Source of the DNA: Avena insularis
Lineage: Eukaryota > Streptophyta > Magnoliopsida > Poales > Poaceae
DNA length: 64,000 nt
NCBI GenBank assembly: GCA_023614405.1
Contig: CM042686.1
Coordinates: 353,346,329 to 353,410,328 of the forward strand
Direction of reading: 5' to 3'
Shown here: piece after piece, positions 25,301 to 39,957 of the stretch
Layout: each line of letters starts with the position of its first letter
Numbering within the stretch: position 1 is the first letter of the stretch
The notes under the pieces: generated by a model
What the model was told of the DNA's origin: nothing
Database searches by the model: none
What the model saw: only the letters and a program-made list of their open reading frames with translations
Position numbers and translations under genes: made by a program

Positions 25301-28300
25301 TGTGTTCTTCTCATGAACCACAGCTAGAGTCCTTGCATGTGTGTTCTTCTCACAAACCACATAAGGATATACTAGTGTCATTGCATGTGTGATCTTCTCA
25401 AGAACCACATCTAGAGTCATTGCATGTCTGTTCTTCTCACAAACCACATAAGGATCCAGCAGTGTCATTGGATGTGTGTTCTTTTTATGAACCACACCCA
25501 ATGTCATTGGATGCGTATTCTTCTCACAAACCACATTGCATGTGTTCTCTTCTCATGAATCACACATGGATACACCAAGTGCCATTGCATGTCTGTTCCT
25601 CTCACAAACCACACATGGATCCACCAGTGTCATTGCATGTCTGCACTTTTAATGAACCACACCCAGTGTCATTGCATGTCTATTCCTCTAATAAACCACA
25701 CATAGATCCACCAGTGTCATTGCATGTGCGTTCCTCTCATGAACCACAGCTAGAGTCATTGCATGTCTGTTATTCTCACAAACCACATAAGGATACACAG
25801 TGTCATTGCATGTCTGCTCTTTTAATGAACCACACCCAGTGTCATTGCATGTCTATTCCTCTGATAAACCACACATAGATCCACCAGTGTCATTGCATGT
25901 GTGTTCTTCTCATGAACCACAGCTAGAGTCACTGCATGTCTGTTATTCTCACTAACCACATAAGGATACACATGTGTCATTGCATGTGTGTTCTTCTCAT
26001 GAACCACACCCAGTGTCATTGCATGTGTGTTCCTTTCATGAACCACACCCAGTGTCGTTGGATGTGTGTTCCTCTCATAGACCACACATGGATCCACCAG
26101 TGTCATTGCATGTGTGATCTTCTCATGAACCACATCTAGAGTCATTGCATGTCTGTTGTTTCCACAGACCACATATGGATCCACCAGTGTCATTGCATGT
26201 GTGTTCTTTTCATGAACCACATAAGGATCCACAAGTGTCATTGGATGTGTTTTATTTTCATGAACCACACCTAGTGTCATTGCATGCATGTTCCTCTCAC
26301 AAACCACACATGGATCCACCAGTGCCATTGCATGTGTGTTATTTTCATGAACCACACCCAGTGGCTTTACATGTGTGTTCCTTTCATGAACCACACCTAG
26401 TGTCATTGGATGTGTGTTCCTCTCACAGACCAGACATGGATCCACCAGTTTCATTGCATGTGTGCTCTTCTCATGAATCACACATGGATACACCAAGTGA
26501 CATTGCATGTCTGTTCCACTCACAAACCACAAATGGATCCACCAGTGCCATTGCATGTGTGTTCTTTTAATGAACCACACCCAGTGGCATTGCATGTATG
26601 TTCTTCTCACAAGCCACACATGGATCCACCAGTGCCATTGCATGTTTGTTCTTTTCATGAACCACACCCAGTGTCATTGGCTGTGTGTTCTTCTCACGAA
26701 CCACACATGGATCCACCAGTGTCATTGCATGTGTGCTCTTCTCATGAACCACACCCAGTGTCATTGGCTATGCCTTCTTCTCACAAACCACACATGGATC
26801 CACCAGTGTCATTGCATGTGTGTTCTTCTCATGAACCACACCCAGTGTCATTGCATATGTGTTCCTTTCACAAACTACACATGGATCCACCATTATCATT
26901 GGATGTGTGTTCCTCTCATGAACCACATCTAGAGTGATTGCATGTGTGTTCTTCTCACAAACCACGTAAGGATACACCAGTGTCATTGCATGTGTGTTCT
27001 TTTCACAAAGCACATATGGATCCACTAGTGTCATTGCATTACTGCTCTTTTCGAAAACCACATATCACCAGTGTCATTGCATGTGTGTTCTTCTCACAAA
27101 CCACATAAGGATCCACAAGTGTCATTGGATGTTTGTTCCTCTTATAAACGACATAAGTATCCACCGGTGTCATTGGATGTGTGTTGTTTTCATGAACCAC
27201 ACCTCGTGTCATTGCATGCGTGTTCCTCTCGTCGACCACACATGGATCCACTAGTGTCATTGCATGTGTGTTATTCTCATGAACCACATCTAGAGTCATT
27301 GGATGTGTGCTCTTTTCATGAACCACACCGAGTGTCATTGCATGTGTGTTCCTCTGACAGCCCACACATGGATCCACCAGTGCCATTGCATGTGTGTTCT
27401 TCTCATGAACCATAGCTAGAGTCATTGCATGTGTGTTCTTTTCATAAACCACAACTAGAGTCCTTGCATGCGTGTTCTTCTCACAAACCACATAAGGATA
27501 CACCGGTGTCATTTCATGTGTGCTCTTCTCATGAACCACATCTAGATTCATTACCTGTCTGTTCTTCTCACAAACGACATAAGGATCCAACAGTATCATT
27601 GGATGTGTGTTCTTTTCATGAACCACACCTAGTGTCACTGGATGTGTGTTCTTCTTACGAACCACACATGGATCCACCAGTGCCATTGCATGTGCGCTCT
27701 TCTTATGAACCACACATGGATCCACCAAATGTCATTGCATGTATGTTCCTCTCACAAACCACACATGGATCCACCAGTGCCATTGCATGTCTATTCTTTT
27801 AATGAACCACACCAAGTGTCATTGCATGTCTATTCCTCTCATAAACCACACATGGATCCACCAGTGTCATTGCATGTGTGTTCTTCTCATCAACCACATC
27901 TAGAGTCATTGCATGTCTGTTATTCTCACAAACTAGATAACGATACACCAGTGTCATTGCATGTGTGTTCTTCTCATGAACCACGTCTAGAGTCATTGCA
28001 TGTGTGTTCCTTTCATGAACCACACCCAGTTTCATTGGATGTGTGTTCTTCTCACAAACCACACATGGATCCACCAGTGTCATTGCATGTGTGCTCTTCT
28101 CATGAACCACACATCGATCCACCAAGTGTCATTGCAAGTCTGTTTCTCTCACAAACCACACATGGATCCACCAGTCTCATTGCATGTATGTTCTTTTAAT
28201 GAACCACACCCAGTGTCATTGCATGGATGTTCCTCTCATAAACCACACATGGATCCACCAGTGTCATTGCATGTGTGTTCTTCTAATGAACCACAGCTAG

Positions 28301-29150
28301 AGTCATTGCATGTCTGTTATTCTCATGAACCACATAAGGATACACCAGTGTCATTGCATGTGTGTTCTATGAACCACACCTAGTGTCATTGCAAGTGTGT
28401 TCCTTTCACAAACTACACATGGATCCACCAGTGTCATTGGATGTGTGTTCCTCTCATGAACCACACCTAGAGTCATTGCATGTGTGTTCTTCTCACAAAC
28501 CACATAAGGATACACCAGTGTCATTGTATGTGTGTTCTTTTCGTAAACCACATATTGATCCACTAGTGTCATTGCATGTCTGCACTTTTCACAAACCACA
28601 TATCACCAGTGTCATTGCATGTGTGTTATTCTCACTAAACACATAAGGATCCACAAGTGTCATTGGATGTATGTTCCTCTCATAAAACACATAAGGATCC
28701 ACTGGTGTCATTGGATGTGTGTTCTTTTCAAGAACCACACCTAGTGTCATTGCATGTGTGTTCCTCTCACAGACCACACATGGATCCACCAGTGTCATTG
28801 CATGTGTGTTCTTCTCATGAACCACGGCTAGAGTCATTGGATGTTTGTTCTTTTCATGAACCACACCAAGTGTCATTGCATGTGTATTCCTCTCACAGAA
28901 CACACATGGATACACCGGTTTCATGGCATGTGTGTTCTTCTCATGAACCACATCTAGAGTCATTACATGTCTGTTCTTCTCACAAACCACATAAGGATCC
29001 AGTAGTGTCATTGGATGTGTGTTCTTCTCACAAACCACACATGGATCCAGCAGTGTCATTGCATGTGTGCTCTTCTCATGAACCACACATGGATCCACCA
29101 AGTGTCATTGCATGTATGTTCCTCTCACAAACCACACATGGATCCACCAG
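19390..29150. repeat. 9.5-9.76-kb higher-order duplication, copy C
   Basis: This block recurs at 29151-38650. The offset is 9,760-9,761 bp up to about 22,090, then 9,498-9,500 bp to the end, because copy D lacks 261 bp that copy C carries around 22,100-22,360. Matched markers include ttaattaacc units near 20,935 and 30,695, and catatcacc variants at 23,873/33,373, 25,018/34,517 and 27,061/36,560. Confidence 0.88.
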
Positions 29151-32100
29151 TGTCATTGCATTTATGTTCTTTTAATGAACCACACCCAGTGTCATTGCAT
29201 GTTTGTTCCTCTCATAAACCACACATGGATCCACCAGTGTCATTGCATGTGTGTTCCTCTCATGAACCACAGCTAGAGTCATTGCATGTCTGTTATTCTC
29301 ACAAACCACATAAGGATACACCAGTGTCATTGCATGTGTGTTCTTCTCATGAACCACACCCAGTGTCATTGCATGTGTGTTCCTTTCACAAACTACACAT
29401 GGATCCACCAGTGTCATTGGATGTGTGTTCCTCTCATGAACCACATCTAGAGTCAATGCATGTTTGTTCTTCTCACAAACCACATAAGGATACACCAGTG
29501 TCATTGCATGTGTGTTATTTTCGCAAACCACATATGGATCCAATAGTGTCATTGCATGTCTGCTCTTTTCACAAACCACATATCACCAGTGTCATTGCAT
29601 GTGTGTTCTTCTCACAAACCACACAATGATCCACAAGTGTCATTGGATGTCTGTTGCTCTCATAAACCACATAAGGATCCACCGGTGTCATTGGATATGT
29701 GTTCTTTTCATGAACCACTCCCAGTGTCATTGCATGTGTGTTCTTGTCATGAACCACGACTAGTGTCATTGGATGTGTGTTCTTTAATGAACCACACCAG
29801 TGTCATTGCATGTGTGTTCCTCTCACAGACTACACATGGATCCACTAGTGCCATTGTATGTGTGTTCTTCTCATGAACCACAGCTAGAGTCCTTGCATGT
29901 GTGTTCTTCTCACAAACCACATAAGGATACACTAGTGTCATTGCATGTGTGATCTTCTCATGAACCATATCTAGAGTCATTGCATGTCTGTTCTTCTCAC
30001 AAACCACATAAGGATCCAGCAGTGCCATTGGATGTGTGTTCTTTTTATGAACCACACCCAATGTCATTGGATGTGTGTTCTTCTCACAAATCACACTGGA
30101 TGTGTGTTCTTCTCACGAACCACACATGCATCCACCAAGTGACATTGCATGTCTGTTCCTCTCACAAACCACACATGAATCCACCAGTGCCATTTCATGT
30201 ATGTTCTTTTAATGAACCACACCAAGTGTCATTGCATGTCTGTTCCTCTCATAAACCACACATGGATCCACCAGTGTCATTGCATGTGTGTTCTTCTTAT
30301 GAACCACACCTAGAGTCATTGCATGTCTGTTATTCTCACAAACCACATAAGGATACACCAGTGTCATTGCATGTGTGTTCTTCCCATGAACCACACCCAG
30401 TGTCATTGCATGTGTGTTCATTTCATGAACCACACCTAGTGGCATTGGATGTGTGTTCCTCTCACAGACCACACATGGATCCACCAGTGTCATTGCATGT
30501 GTGCTCTTATTATGAACCACATCTGGAGTCATTGCATATCTGTTCTTTCCACATACCACATATGGATCCACCAGTGTCATTGCATGTGTGCTCTTCTCAT
30601 GAACCACACATGGATCCACCAGTGTCATTGGATGTGTGTTCTTTTCATGAACCACACATGGATCCACCAGTGCCATTGCATGTCTGTTCTTTTAATTAAC
30701 CACACCCAGTGTCATTGCTTGTCTGTTCCTCTAATAAACCACACATGGATCCACCAGTGTCATTGCATGTGTGTTCTTGTGATGAACCACAACTAGAGTT
30801 ATTGCATGTCTGTTATTCTCATGAACCACATAAGGATACACCAGTGTCATTGCATGTGTGTTCTTTTCATGAACCACATAAGGATCCACCAGTGCCATTG
30901 GATGTGTGTTATTTTCATGAACCACACCTAGTGTCATTGCATGCTTGTTCCTCTCACAAACCACACATGGATCCACCAGTGCCATTGCATGTGTGTTATT
31001 CTCATGAACCACAGCTAGAGTCATTGCATGTGTGTTCTTCTCATGAACCACATCTAGATTCATTGCATGTCTGTTCTTCTCTCAAACCACATAAGGATCC
31101 ACCAGTGCCATTGCATGTGTCTTCCTTTCATGAACCAAACCCATTGTCATTGGATGTGTGTTCTTCTCACGAACCACACATGGATCCACCAAGTGACATT
31201 GCATGTTTGTTCCTCTCACAAACCACACATGAATCCACCAGTGCCATTGCATGTATGTTCTTTTAATGAACCACACCAAGTGTCATTGCATGTCTGTTCC
31301 TCTCATAAACCACACATGGATCCACCAGTGTCATTGCATGTGTGTTCTTCTTATGAACCACACCCAGAGTCATTGCATGTCTGTTATTCTCACAAACCAC
31401 ATAAGTATACACTAGTGTCATTGCATGTGTGTTCTTCTCATGAACCACACCTAGTGTCATTACATGTGTGTTCCTTTCATGAACCACACCCAGTGTCATT
31501 CGATGTGTGTTCCTCTCACAGACCACACATGGATCCACTAGTGTCATTCCATGTGTGCTCTTTTCATGAACCACATCCAGAGTCATTGCATGTGTGATCT
31601 TCTCACAAACCACATAAGGATACACCAGTGTCATTGCATGTGTGTTCTTTTCATGAACCACATAAGGATCCACCAGTGCCATTGGATGTGTGTTCTTTTC
31701 ACGAACCACACCTAGTGTCATTGCATGCCTGTTCCTCTCACAAACCACACATGGATCTACCAGTGCCATTGCATATGTGTTATTCTCATCAACCACAGCT
31801 AGAGTCATTGCATGTGTGTTCTTCTCATGAACCACATCTAGATTCATTGCATGTCTATTCTTCTCTCAAACCACATAAGGATCCACTAGTGCCATTGCAT
31901 GTGTCTTCCTTTCATGAACCAAACCCAGTGTCATTGGATGTGTGTTCTTCTCACGAACCACACATGGATCCACCAAGTGACATTGCATGTCTGTTCCTCT
32001 CACAAACCACACATGAATCCACCAGTGCCATTGCATGTATGTTCTTTTAATGAACCACACCAAGTGTCATTGCATGTCTGTTCCTCTCATAAACCACACA

Positions 32101-35100
32101 TGGATCCACCAGTGTCATTGCATGTGTATTCTTCTTATGAACCACACCTAGAGTCATTGCATGTCTGTTATTCTCACAAACCACATAAGGATACACCAGT
32201 GTCATTGCATGTGTGTTCTTCTCATGAACCACACCTAGTGTCATTACATGTGTGTTCCTTTCATGAACCACACCCAGTGTCATTCGATGTGTGTTCCTCT
32301 CACAGACCACACATGGATCCACTAGTGTCATTCCATGTGTGCTCTTTTCATGAACCACATCCAGAGTCATTGCATGTGTGATCTTCTCACAAACCACATA
32401 AGGATACACGAGTGTCATTGCATGTGTGTTCTTTTCATGAACCACATAAGGATCCACCAGTGCCATTGGATGTGTGTTCTTTTCACGAACCACACCTAGT
32501 GTCATTGCATGCCTGTTCCTCTCACAAACCACACATGGATCTACCAGTGCCATTGCATGTGTGTTATTCTCATGAACCACAGCTAGAGTCATTGAATGTG
32601 TGTTCTTCTCATGAACCACATTTAGATTCATTGCATGTTTGTTCTTCTCTCAAACCACATAAGGATCCAGCAGTGTTATTGCATGTGTGTTCTTTTCATG
32701 AACCACACCCAGTGTCATTGGCTGTGTGTTCTTCTCACAAACCACACATGGATCCACCAGTGTCATTGCATATGTGCTCTTCTAATGAACCACACATGGA
32801 TCCACCAAGTGAAATTGCATGTATGTTCCTCTCACAAACCACACATGGATCCACCAGTGCCATTGCATGTGTGTTCTTTTAATGAACCACACCCAGTGTC
32901 ATTGCATGTATGTTAATCTCACAAGCCACACATGGATCCACCAGTGCCATTGCATGTGTGTTCTTTTCATGAACCACACCCAGTGTCATTGGCTATGTGT
33001 TCTTTTCACAAACCACACGTGGATCCACTAGTGTCATTGCATGTGTGCTCTTCTCATGAACCACACCCAGTGTCATTGGCTGGGTGTTCTTCTCACAACC
33101 CACACAGGCATCCACCAGTGTCATTGCATGTGTGTTCTTCTCATGAACCACACCCAGTGTCATTGCATGTGTGTTCCTTTCACAAACTACACATGGATCC
33201 ACCAGTGTCACTGGATGTGTGTTCCTCTCATGAACCACATCTAGAGTAATTGCATGTGTGTTCTTCTCACAAGCCACATAAGGATACACTAGTGTCATTG
33301 CATGTGTGTTCTTTTCACAAACCACATATGGATCAACTAGTGTCATTGCATGTCTGCTCTTTTCACAAACCACATATCACTAGTGTCATTGCATGTGTGT
33401 TCTTCTCACAAACCACATAAGGATCCACAAGTGTCATTGGAGTTATGTTCCTCTCACAAACCACATAAGGATCCACCAGTGTCATTCGATGTGTGTTATT
33501 TTCAAGAACCACACCCAGTGTCATTGCATGTGTGTTCCTCTCACAGACCACACATGGATCCACTAGTGTCATTGCATGTGTGTTATTCTCATTAACCATG
33601 GCTAGAGTCATTGGATGTGTGTTCTTTTCATGAACCACACCCAGTGTCATTGAATGTGTGTTCCTCTCACATACTACACATGGATCCACCAGTGCCATTG
33701 CATGTGTGTTCTTCTCATGAACCACAGCTAGAGTCATTGCATGTGTGCTCTTTTCATGAACCAATGCTAGAGTCCTTGCATGTGTGTTCTTATCACAAAC
33801 TAGATAAGGATACACCGGTGTCATGGCATGTGTGTTCTTCTCATGAACCACATCTAGAGTCATTGCATGTCTTCTCTTCTCACAAACCACATAAGGATCG
33901 AGTAGTGTCATTGGATGTGTGTTCTTTTCATGAATCACGCCCAGTGTCATTGGATGTGTGTTCTTCTCACAAACCACACATGGATCCACAGTGTCATTGC
34001 ATGTGTGCTCTTCTTATGAACCACACATGGATCCACCAAGTGTCATTGCATGTTTGTTCCTCTCACAAAGCACACATGGATCCACCAGTGTCATTGCATG
34101 TATGTTCTTTTAATGAACCACACCTAGTGTCATTGCATGTCTGTTCCTCTCATAAACCACACATGGATCCACCAGTGTCATTGCATGTGTGTTCTTCTCA
34201 TGAACCACAGCTAGAGTCATTGCATGTCTGTTATTCTCACAAACCACATAAGGATACACCAGTGTCATTGCATGTGTGTTCTTCTCATGAACCACACCCA
34301 GTGTCATTGCATGTGTGTTCCTTTCACAAACTACACATGGATCCACCAGTGTCATTGGATGTGTGTTCCTCTCATGAACCACATCTAGAGTCAATGCATG
34401 TTTGTTCTTCTCACAAACCACATAAGGATACACCAGTGTCATTGCATGTGTGTTCTTTTCACAAACCACATATGGATCCACTAGTGTCATTGCATGTCTG
34501 CTCTTTTGACAAACCACATATCACCAGTGTCATTGCATGTGTGTTCTTCTCACAAACCACATAAGGATCCACAAGTGTCATTGGATGTCTGTTCCTCTCA
34601 TAAACCACATAAGGATCCACCGGTGTCATTGGATATGTGTTCTTTTCATGAACCACATCCAGTGTCATTGCATGTGTGTTCTTGTCATGAACCACGGCTA
34701 GTGTCATTGGATGTGTGTTCTTTTCATGAACCACACCAGTGTCATTGCATGTGTGTTCCTCTCACAGACTACACATGGATCCACCAGTGCCATTGCATGT
34801 GTGTTCTTCTCATGAACCACAGCTAGAGTCCTTGCATGTGTGTTCTTCTCACAAACCACATAAGGATACACTAGTGTCATTGCATGTGTGATCTTCTCAT
34901 GAACCACATCTAGAGTCATTGCATGTCTGTTCTTCTCACAAACCACATAAGGATCCAGCACTGTCATTGGATGTGTGTTCTTTTTATGAACCACACCCAA
35001 TGTCATTGGATGCGTGTTCTTCTCACAAACCACATTGCATGTGTGCTCTTCTCATGAACCGCACATGGATCCACCAAGTGCCATTGCATGTCTGTTCCTC

Positions 35101-38100
35101 TCACAAACCACACATGGATCCACCAGTGTCATTGCATGTCTGCTCTTTTAATGAACCACACCCAGTGTCATTGCATGTCTATTCCTCTAATAAACCACAC
35201 ATAGATCCACCAGTATCATTGCATGTGCGTTCCTCTCATGAACCACAGCTAGAGTCATTGCATGTATGTTATTCTCACAAACCACATAAGGATACACCAG
35301 TGTCATTGCATGTCTGCTCTTTTAATGAACCACACCCAGTGTCATTGCATGTCTATTCCTCTGATAAACCACACATAGATCCACCAGTGTCATTGCATGT
35401 GTGTTCTTCTCATGAACCACAGCTAGATTCACTACATGTCTGTTATTCTCACTAACCACATAAGGATACACATGTGTCATTGCATGTGTGTTCTTCTCAT
35501 GAACCACACCCAGTGTCATTGCATGTGTGTTACTTTCATGAACCACACCCAGTGTCGTTGGATGTGTGTTCCTCTCGTAGACCACACATGGATCCACCAG
35601 TGTCATTGCATGTGTGATCTTCTCATGAACCACATCTAGAGTCATTGCATGTCTGTTGTTTCCACAGACCACATATGGATCCACCAGTGTCATTGCATGT
35701 GTGTTCTTTTCATGAACCACATAAGGATCCACCAGTGTCATTGGATGTGTTTTATTTTCATGAACCACACCTAGTGTCATTGCATGCATGTTCCTCTCAC
35801 AAACCACACATGGATCCACCAGTGCCATTGCATGTGTGTTCTTTTCATGAACCACACCCAGTGTCTTTACATGTGTGTTCCTTTCATGAACCACACCTAG
35901 TGTCATTGGATGTGTGTTCCTCTCACAGACCAGACATGGATCCACCAGTTTCATTGCATGTGTGCTCTTCTAATGAATCACACATGGATCCACCAAGTGA
36001 CATTGCATGTCTGTTCCTCTCCAAAACCACAAATGGATCCACCAGTACCATTGCATGTGTGTTCTTTTAATGAACCACACCCAGTGTCATTGCATGTATG
36101 TTCTTCTCACAAGCCACACATGGATCCACCAGTGCCATTGCATGTTTGTTCTTTTCATGAACCACACCCAGTGTCATTGGCTGTGTGTTCTTCTCACGAA
36201 CCACACATGGATCCACCAGTGTCATTGCATGTGTGCTCTTCTCATGAACCACACCTAGTGTCATTGGCTATGCGTTGTTCTCACAAACCACACATGGATC
36301 CACCAGTGTCATTGCATGTGTGTTCTTCTCATGAACCACACCCAGTGTCATTGCATATGTGTTCCTTTCACAAACTACACATGGATCCACCATTGTCATT
36401 GGATGTGTGTTCCTCTCATGAACCACATCTAGAGTGATTGCATGTGTGTTCTTCTCACAAACCACATAAGGATACACAGTGTCATTGCATGTGTGTTCTT
36501 TTCACAAACCACATATGGATCCACTAGTGTCATTGCATGTCTGCTCTTTTCAAAAACCACATTCACCAGTGTCATTGCATGTGTGTTCTTCTCACAAACC
36601 ACATAAGGATCCACAAGTGTCATTGGATGTCTGTTCCTCTTATAAACGACATAAGGATCCACCGGTGTCATTGGATGTGTGTTGTTTTCATGAACCACAC
36701 CTAGTGTCATTGCATGCGTGTTCCTCTCGTTGACCACACATGGATCCACCAGTGTCATTGCATGTGTGTTATTCTCATGAACCACGTCTAGAGTCATTGG
36801 ATGTGTGCTCTTTTCATGAACCACACCGAGTGTCATTGCATGTGTGTTCCTCTGACAGCCCACACATGGATCCACCAGTGCCATTGCATGTGCGTTCTTC
36901 TCACGAACCATAGCTAGAGTCATTGCATGTGTGTTCTTTTCATAAACCACAACTAGAGTCCTTGCATGCGTGTTCTTCTCACAAACCACATAAGGATACA
37001 CCGGTGTCATTTCATGTGTGCTCTTCTCATGAACCACATCTAGATTCATTGCATGTTTGTTCTTCTCACAAAGGACATAAGGATCCAACAGTATCATTGG
37101 ATGTGTGTTCTTTTCATGAACCACACCTAGTGTCATTGGATGTGTGTTATTCTTACGAACCACACATGGATCCACCAGTGCCATTGCATGTGCGCTCTTC
37201 TTATGAACCACACATGGATCCACCAAATGTCATTGCATGTATGTTCCTCTCACAAACCACACATGGATCCACCAGTGCCATTGCATGTCTATTCTTTTAA
37301 TGAACCACACCAAGTGTCATTGCATGTCTATTCCTCTCATAAACCACACATGGATCCACCAGTGTCATTGCATGTGTGTTCTTCTCATCAACCACATCTA
37401 GAGTCATTGCATGTCTGTTATTCTCACAAACTAGATAACGATACACCAGTGTCATTGCATGTGTGTTCTTCTCATGAACCACGTCTAGAGTCATTGCATG
37501 TGTGTTCCTTTCATGAACCACACCCAGTTTCATTGGATGTGTGTTCTTCTCACAAACCACACATGGATCCACCAGTGTCATTGCATGTGTTCTCTTCTCA
37601 TGAACCACACATCGATCCACCAAGTGTCATTGCAAGTCTGTTCCTCTCACAAGCCACACATGGATCCACCAGTGTCATTGCATGTATGTTCTTTTAATGA
37701 ACCACACCCAGTGTCATTGCATGGATGTTCCTCTCATAAACCACACATGGATCCACCAGTGTCATTGCATGTGTGTTCTTCTAATGAACCACAGCTAGAG
37801 TCATTGCATGTCTGTTATTCTCATGAACCACATAAGGATACACCAGTGTCATTGCATGTGTGTTCTATGAACCACACCTAGTGTCATTGCAAGTGTGTTC
37901 CTTTCACAAACTACACATAGATCCACCAGTGTCATTGGATGTGTGTTCCTCTCATGAACCACACCTAGAGTCATTGCATGTGTGTTCTTCTCACATACCA
38001 CATAAGGATACACCAGTGTCATTGTATGTGTGTTCTTTTCGTAAACCACATATTGATCAACTAGTGTCATTGCATGTCTGCACTTTTCACAAACCACATA

Positions 38101-38650
38101 TCACCAGTGTCATTGCATGTGTGTTCTTCTCGCAAAACACATAAGGATCCACAAGTGTCATTGGATGTATGTTCCTCTCATAAAACACATAAGGATCCAC
38201 CGGTGTCATTGGATGTGTGTTCTTTTCAAGAACCACACCCAGTGTCATTGCATGTGTGTTCCTCTCACAGACCACACATGGATCCACCAGTGTCATTGCA
38301 TGTGTGTTCTTCTCATGAACCACGGCTAGAGTCATTGGATGTGTGTTCTTTTCATGAACCACACCAAGTGTCATTGCATGTGTATTCCTCTCACAGAACA
38401 CACATGGATACACCGGTGTCATGGCATGTGTGTTCTTCTCATGAACCACATCTAGAGTCATTACATGTCTGTTCTTCTCACAAACGACATAAGGATCCAG
38501 TAGTGTCATTGGATGTGTGTTCTTCTCACAAACCATACATGGATCCAGCAGTGTCATTGCATGTGTGCTCTTCTCATGAACCACACATGGATCCACCAAG
38601 TGTCATTGCATGTATGTTCCTCTCACAAACCACACATGGATCCACCAGTG
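29151..38650. repeat. 9.5-9.76-kb higher-order duplication, copy D
   Basis: This is the tandem copy of 19390-29150, 261 bp shorter. Scattered substitutions and a few indels separate the copies, for example cacataatg versus cacacaatg near 29,625 and catatcacc versus cattcacc near 36,560. Its right end merges with the first unit of the 3.398-kb duplication, so that expansion came after this one. Confidence 0.88.
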
Positions 38651-39957
38651 CCATTGCATGTCTCTTCTATTAGTGAACCACACCCAGTGTCATTACATGT
38701 CTGTTCACCTCATAAACCACGCATGGATCCACCAGTGTAATTGCATGTGTGTTCTTCTCATGAACCACAGCTAGAGTCATTGCATGTTTGTTATTCTCAC
38801 AAACCACATAAGGATACACCAGTGTCATTGCATGTGTGTTCTTCTCACGAACCACGGCTAGAGTCATTGCATGTGTGTTCCTTTCATGAACCAGACCCAA
38901 TGTCATTGGATGTGTGTTCTTTTTACAAACCACACATGGATCCACCAGTGTCATTGCATGTGTGCTCTTCTCATGAATCACACATGGATCCACCAAGTGT
39001 CATTGCATGTATGTTCCTCTCACAAACCACACATGGATCCACCAGTGTCATTGCATGTATGTTCTTTTAATGAACCACACCAAGTGTCATTGCATGTCTG
39101 TTCCTCTCATAAACCACACATGAATCCACCAGTGTCATTGCATGTGTGTTCTTCTCATGAACCACAGCTAGAGTCATTGCATGTCTGTTATTCTCACAAA
39201 CCACATAAGGATACACAAGTGTCATTGCATGTGTGTTCTTCTCATGAACCACACCCAGTGCCATTGCATGTGTGTTCCTTTCACAAACTACACATGGATC
39301 CACCAGTGTCATTGGATGTGTGTTCCTCTCATGAACCACATCTAGAGTCAATGCATGTCTGTTCTTCTCACAAACCACATAAGGGTACACCAGTGTCATT
39401 GCATGTCTGCTCTTTTCACAAACCACAAATGGATCCACCAGTGCCATTGCATGTGTGTTCTTTTAATGAACCACACCCAGTGTCATTGGATGTATGTTCT
39501 TCTCACAAGCCACACATGGATCCACCAGTGCCATTGCATGTTTGTTCTTTTCATGAACCACACCCAGTGTCATTGGCTGTGTGTTCTTCTCACGAACCAC
39601 ACATGGATCCACCAGTGTCATTGCATGTGTGCTCTTCTCATGAACCACACCCAGTGTCATTAGCTATGCGTTCTTCTCACAAACCACACATGGATCCACC
39701 AGTGTCATTGCATGTGTGTTCTTCTCATGAACCACACCCAGTGTCATTGCATATGTGTTCCTTTCACAAACTGCATATGGATCCACCATTGTCATTGGAT
39801 GTGTGTTCCTCTCATGAACCACATCTAGAGTGATTGCATGTGTGTTCTTCTCACAAACCACATAAGGATACACCAGTGTCATTGCATTTGTGTTCTTTTC
39901 ACAAACCACATATGGATCCACTAGTGTCATTGCATGTCTGCTCTTTTCAAAAACCAC
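36560..39957. repeat. 3.398-kb higher-order unit, copy E
   Basis: This unit recurs 3,398 bp to the right with only rare differences. Matched points are the ttcttttaatg units near 37,695 and 41,093, the short ttctatgaacc unit at 37,863 and 41,261, and the cttctattagtg unit near 38,665 and 42,063. It overlaps the right end of copy D. Confidence 0.9.
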
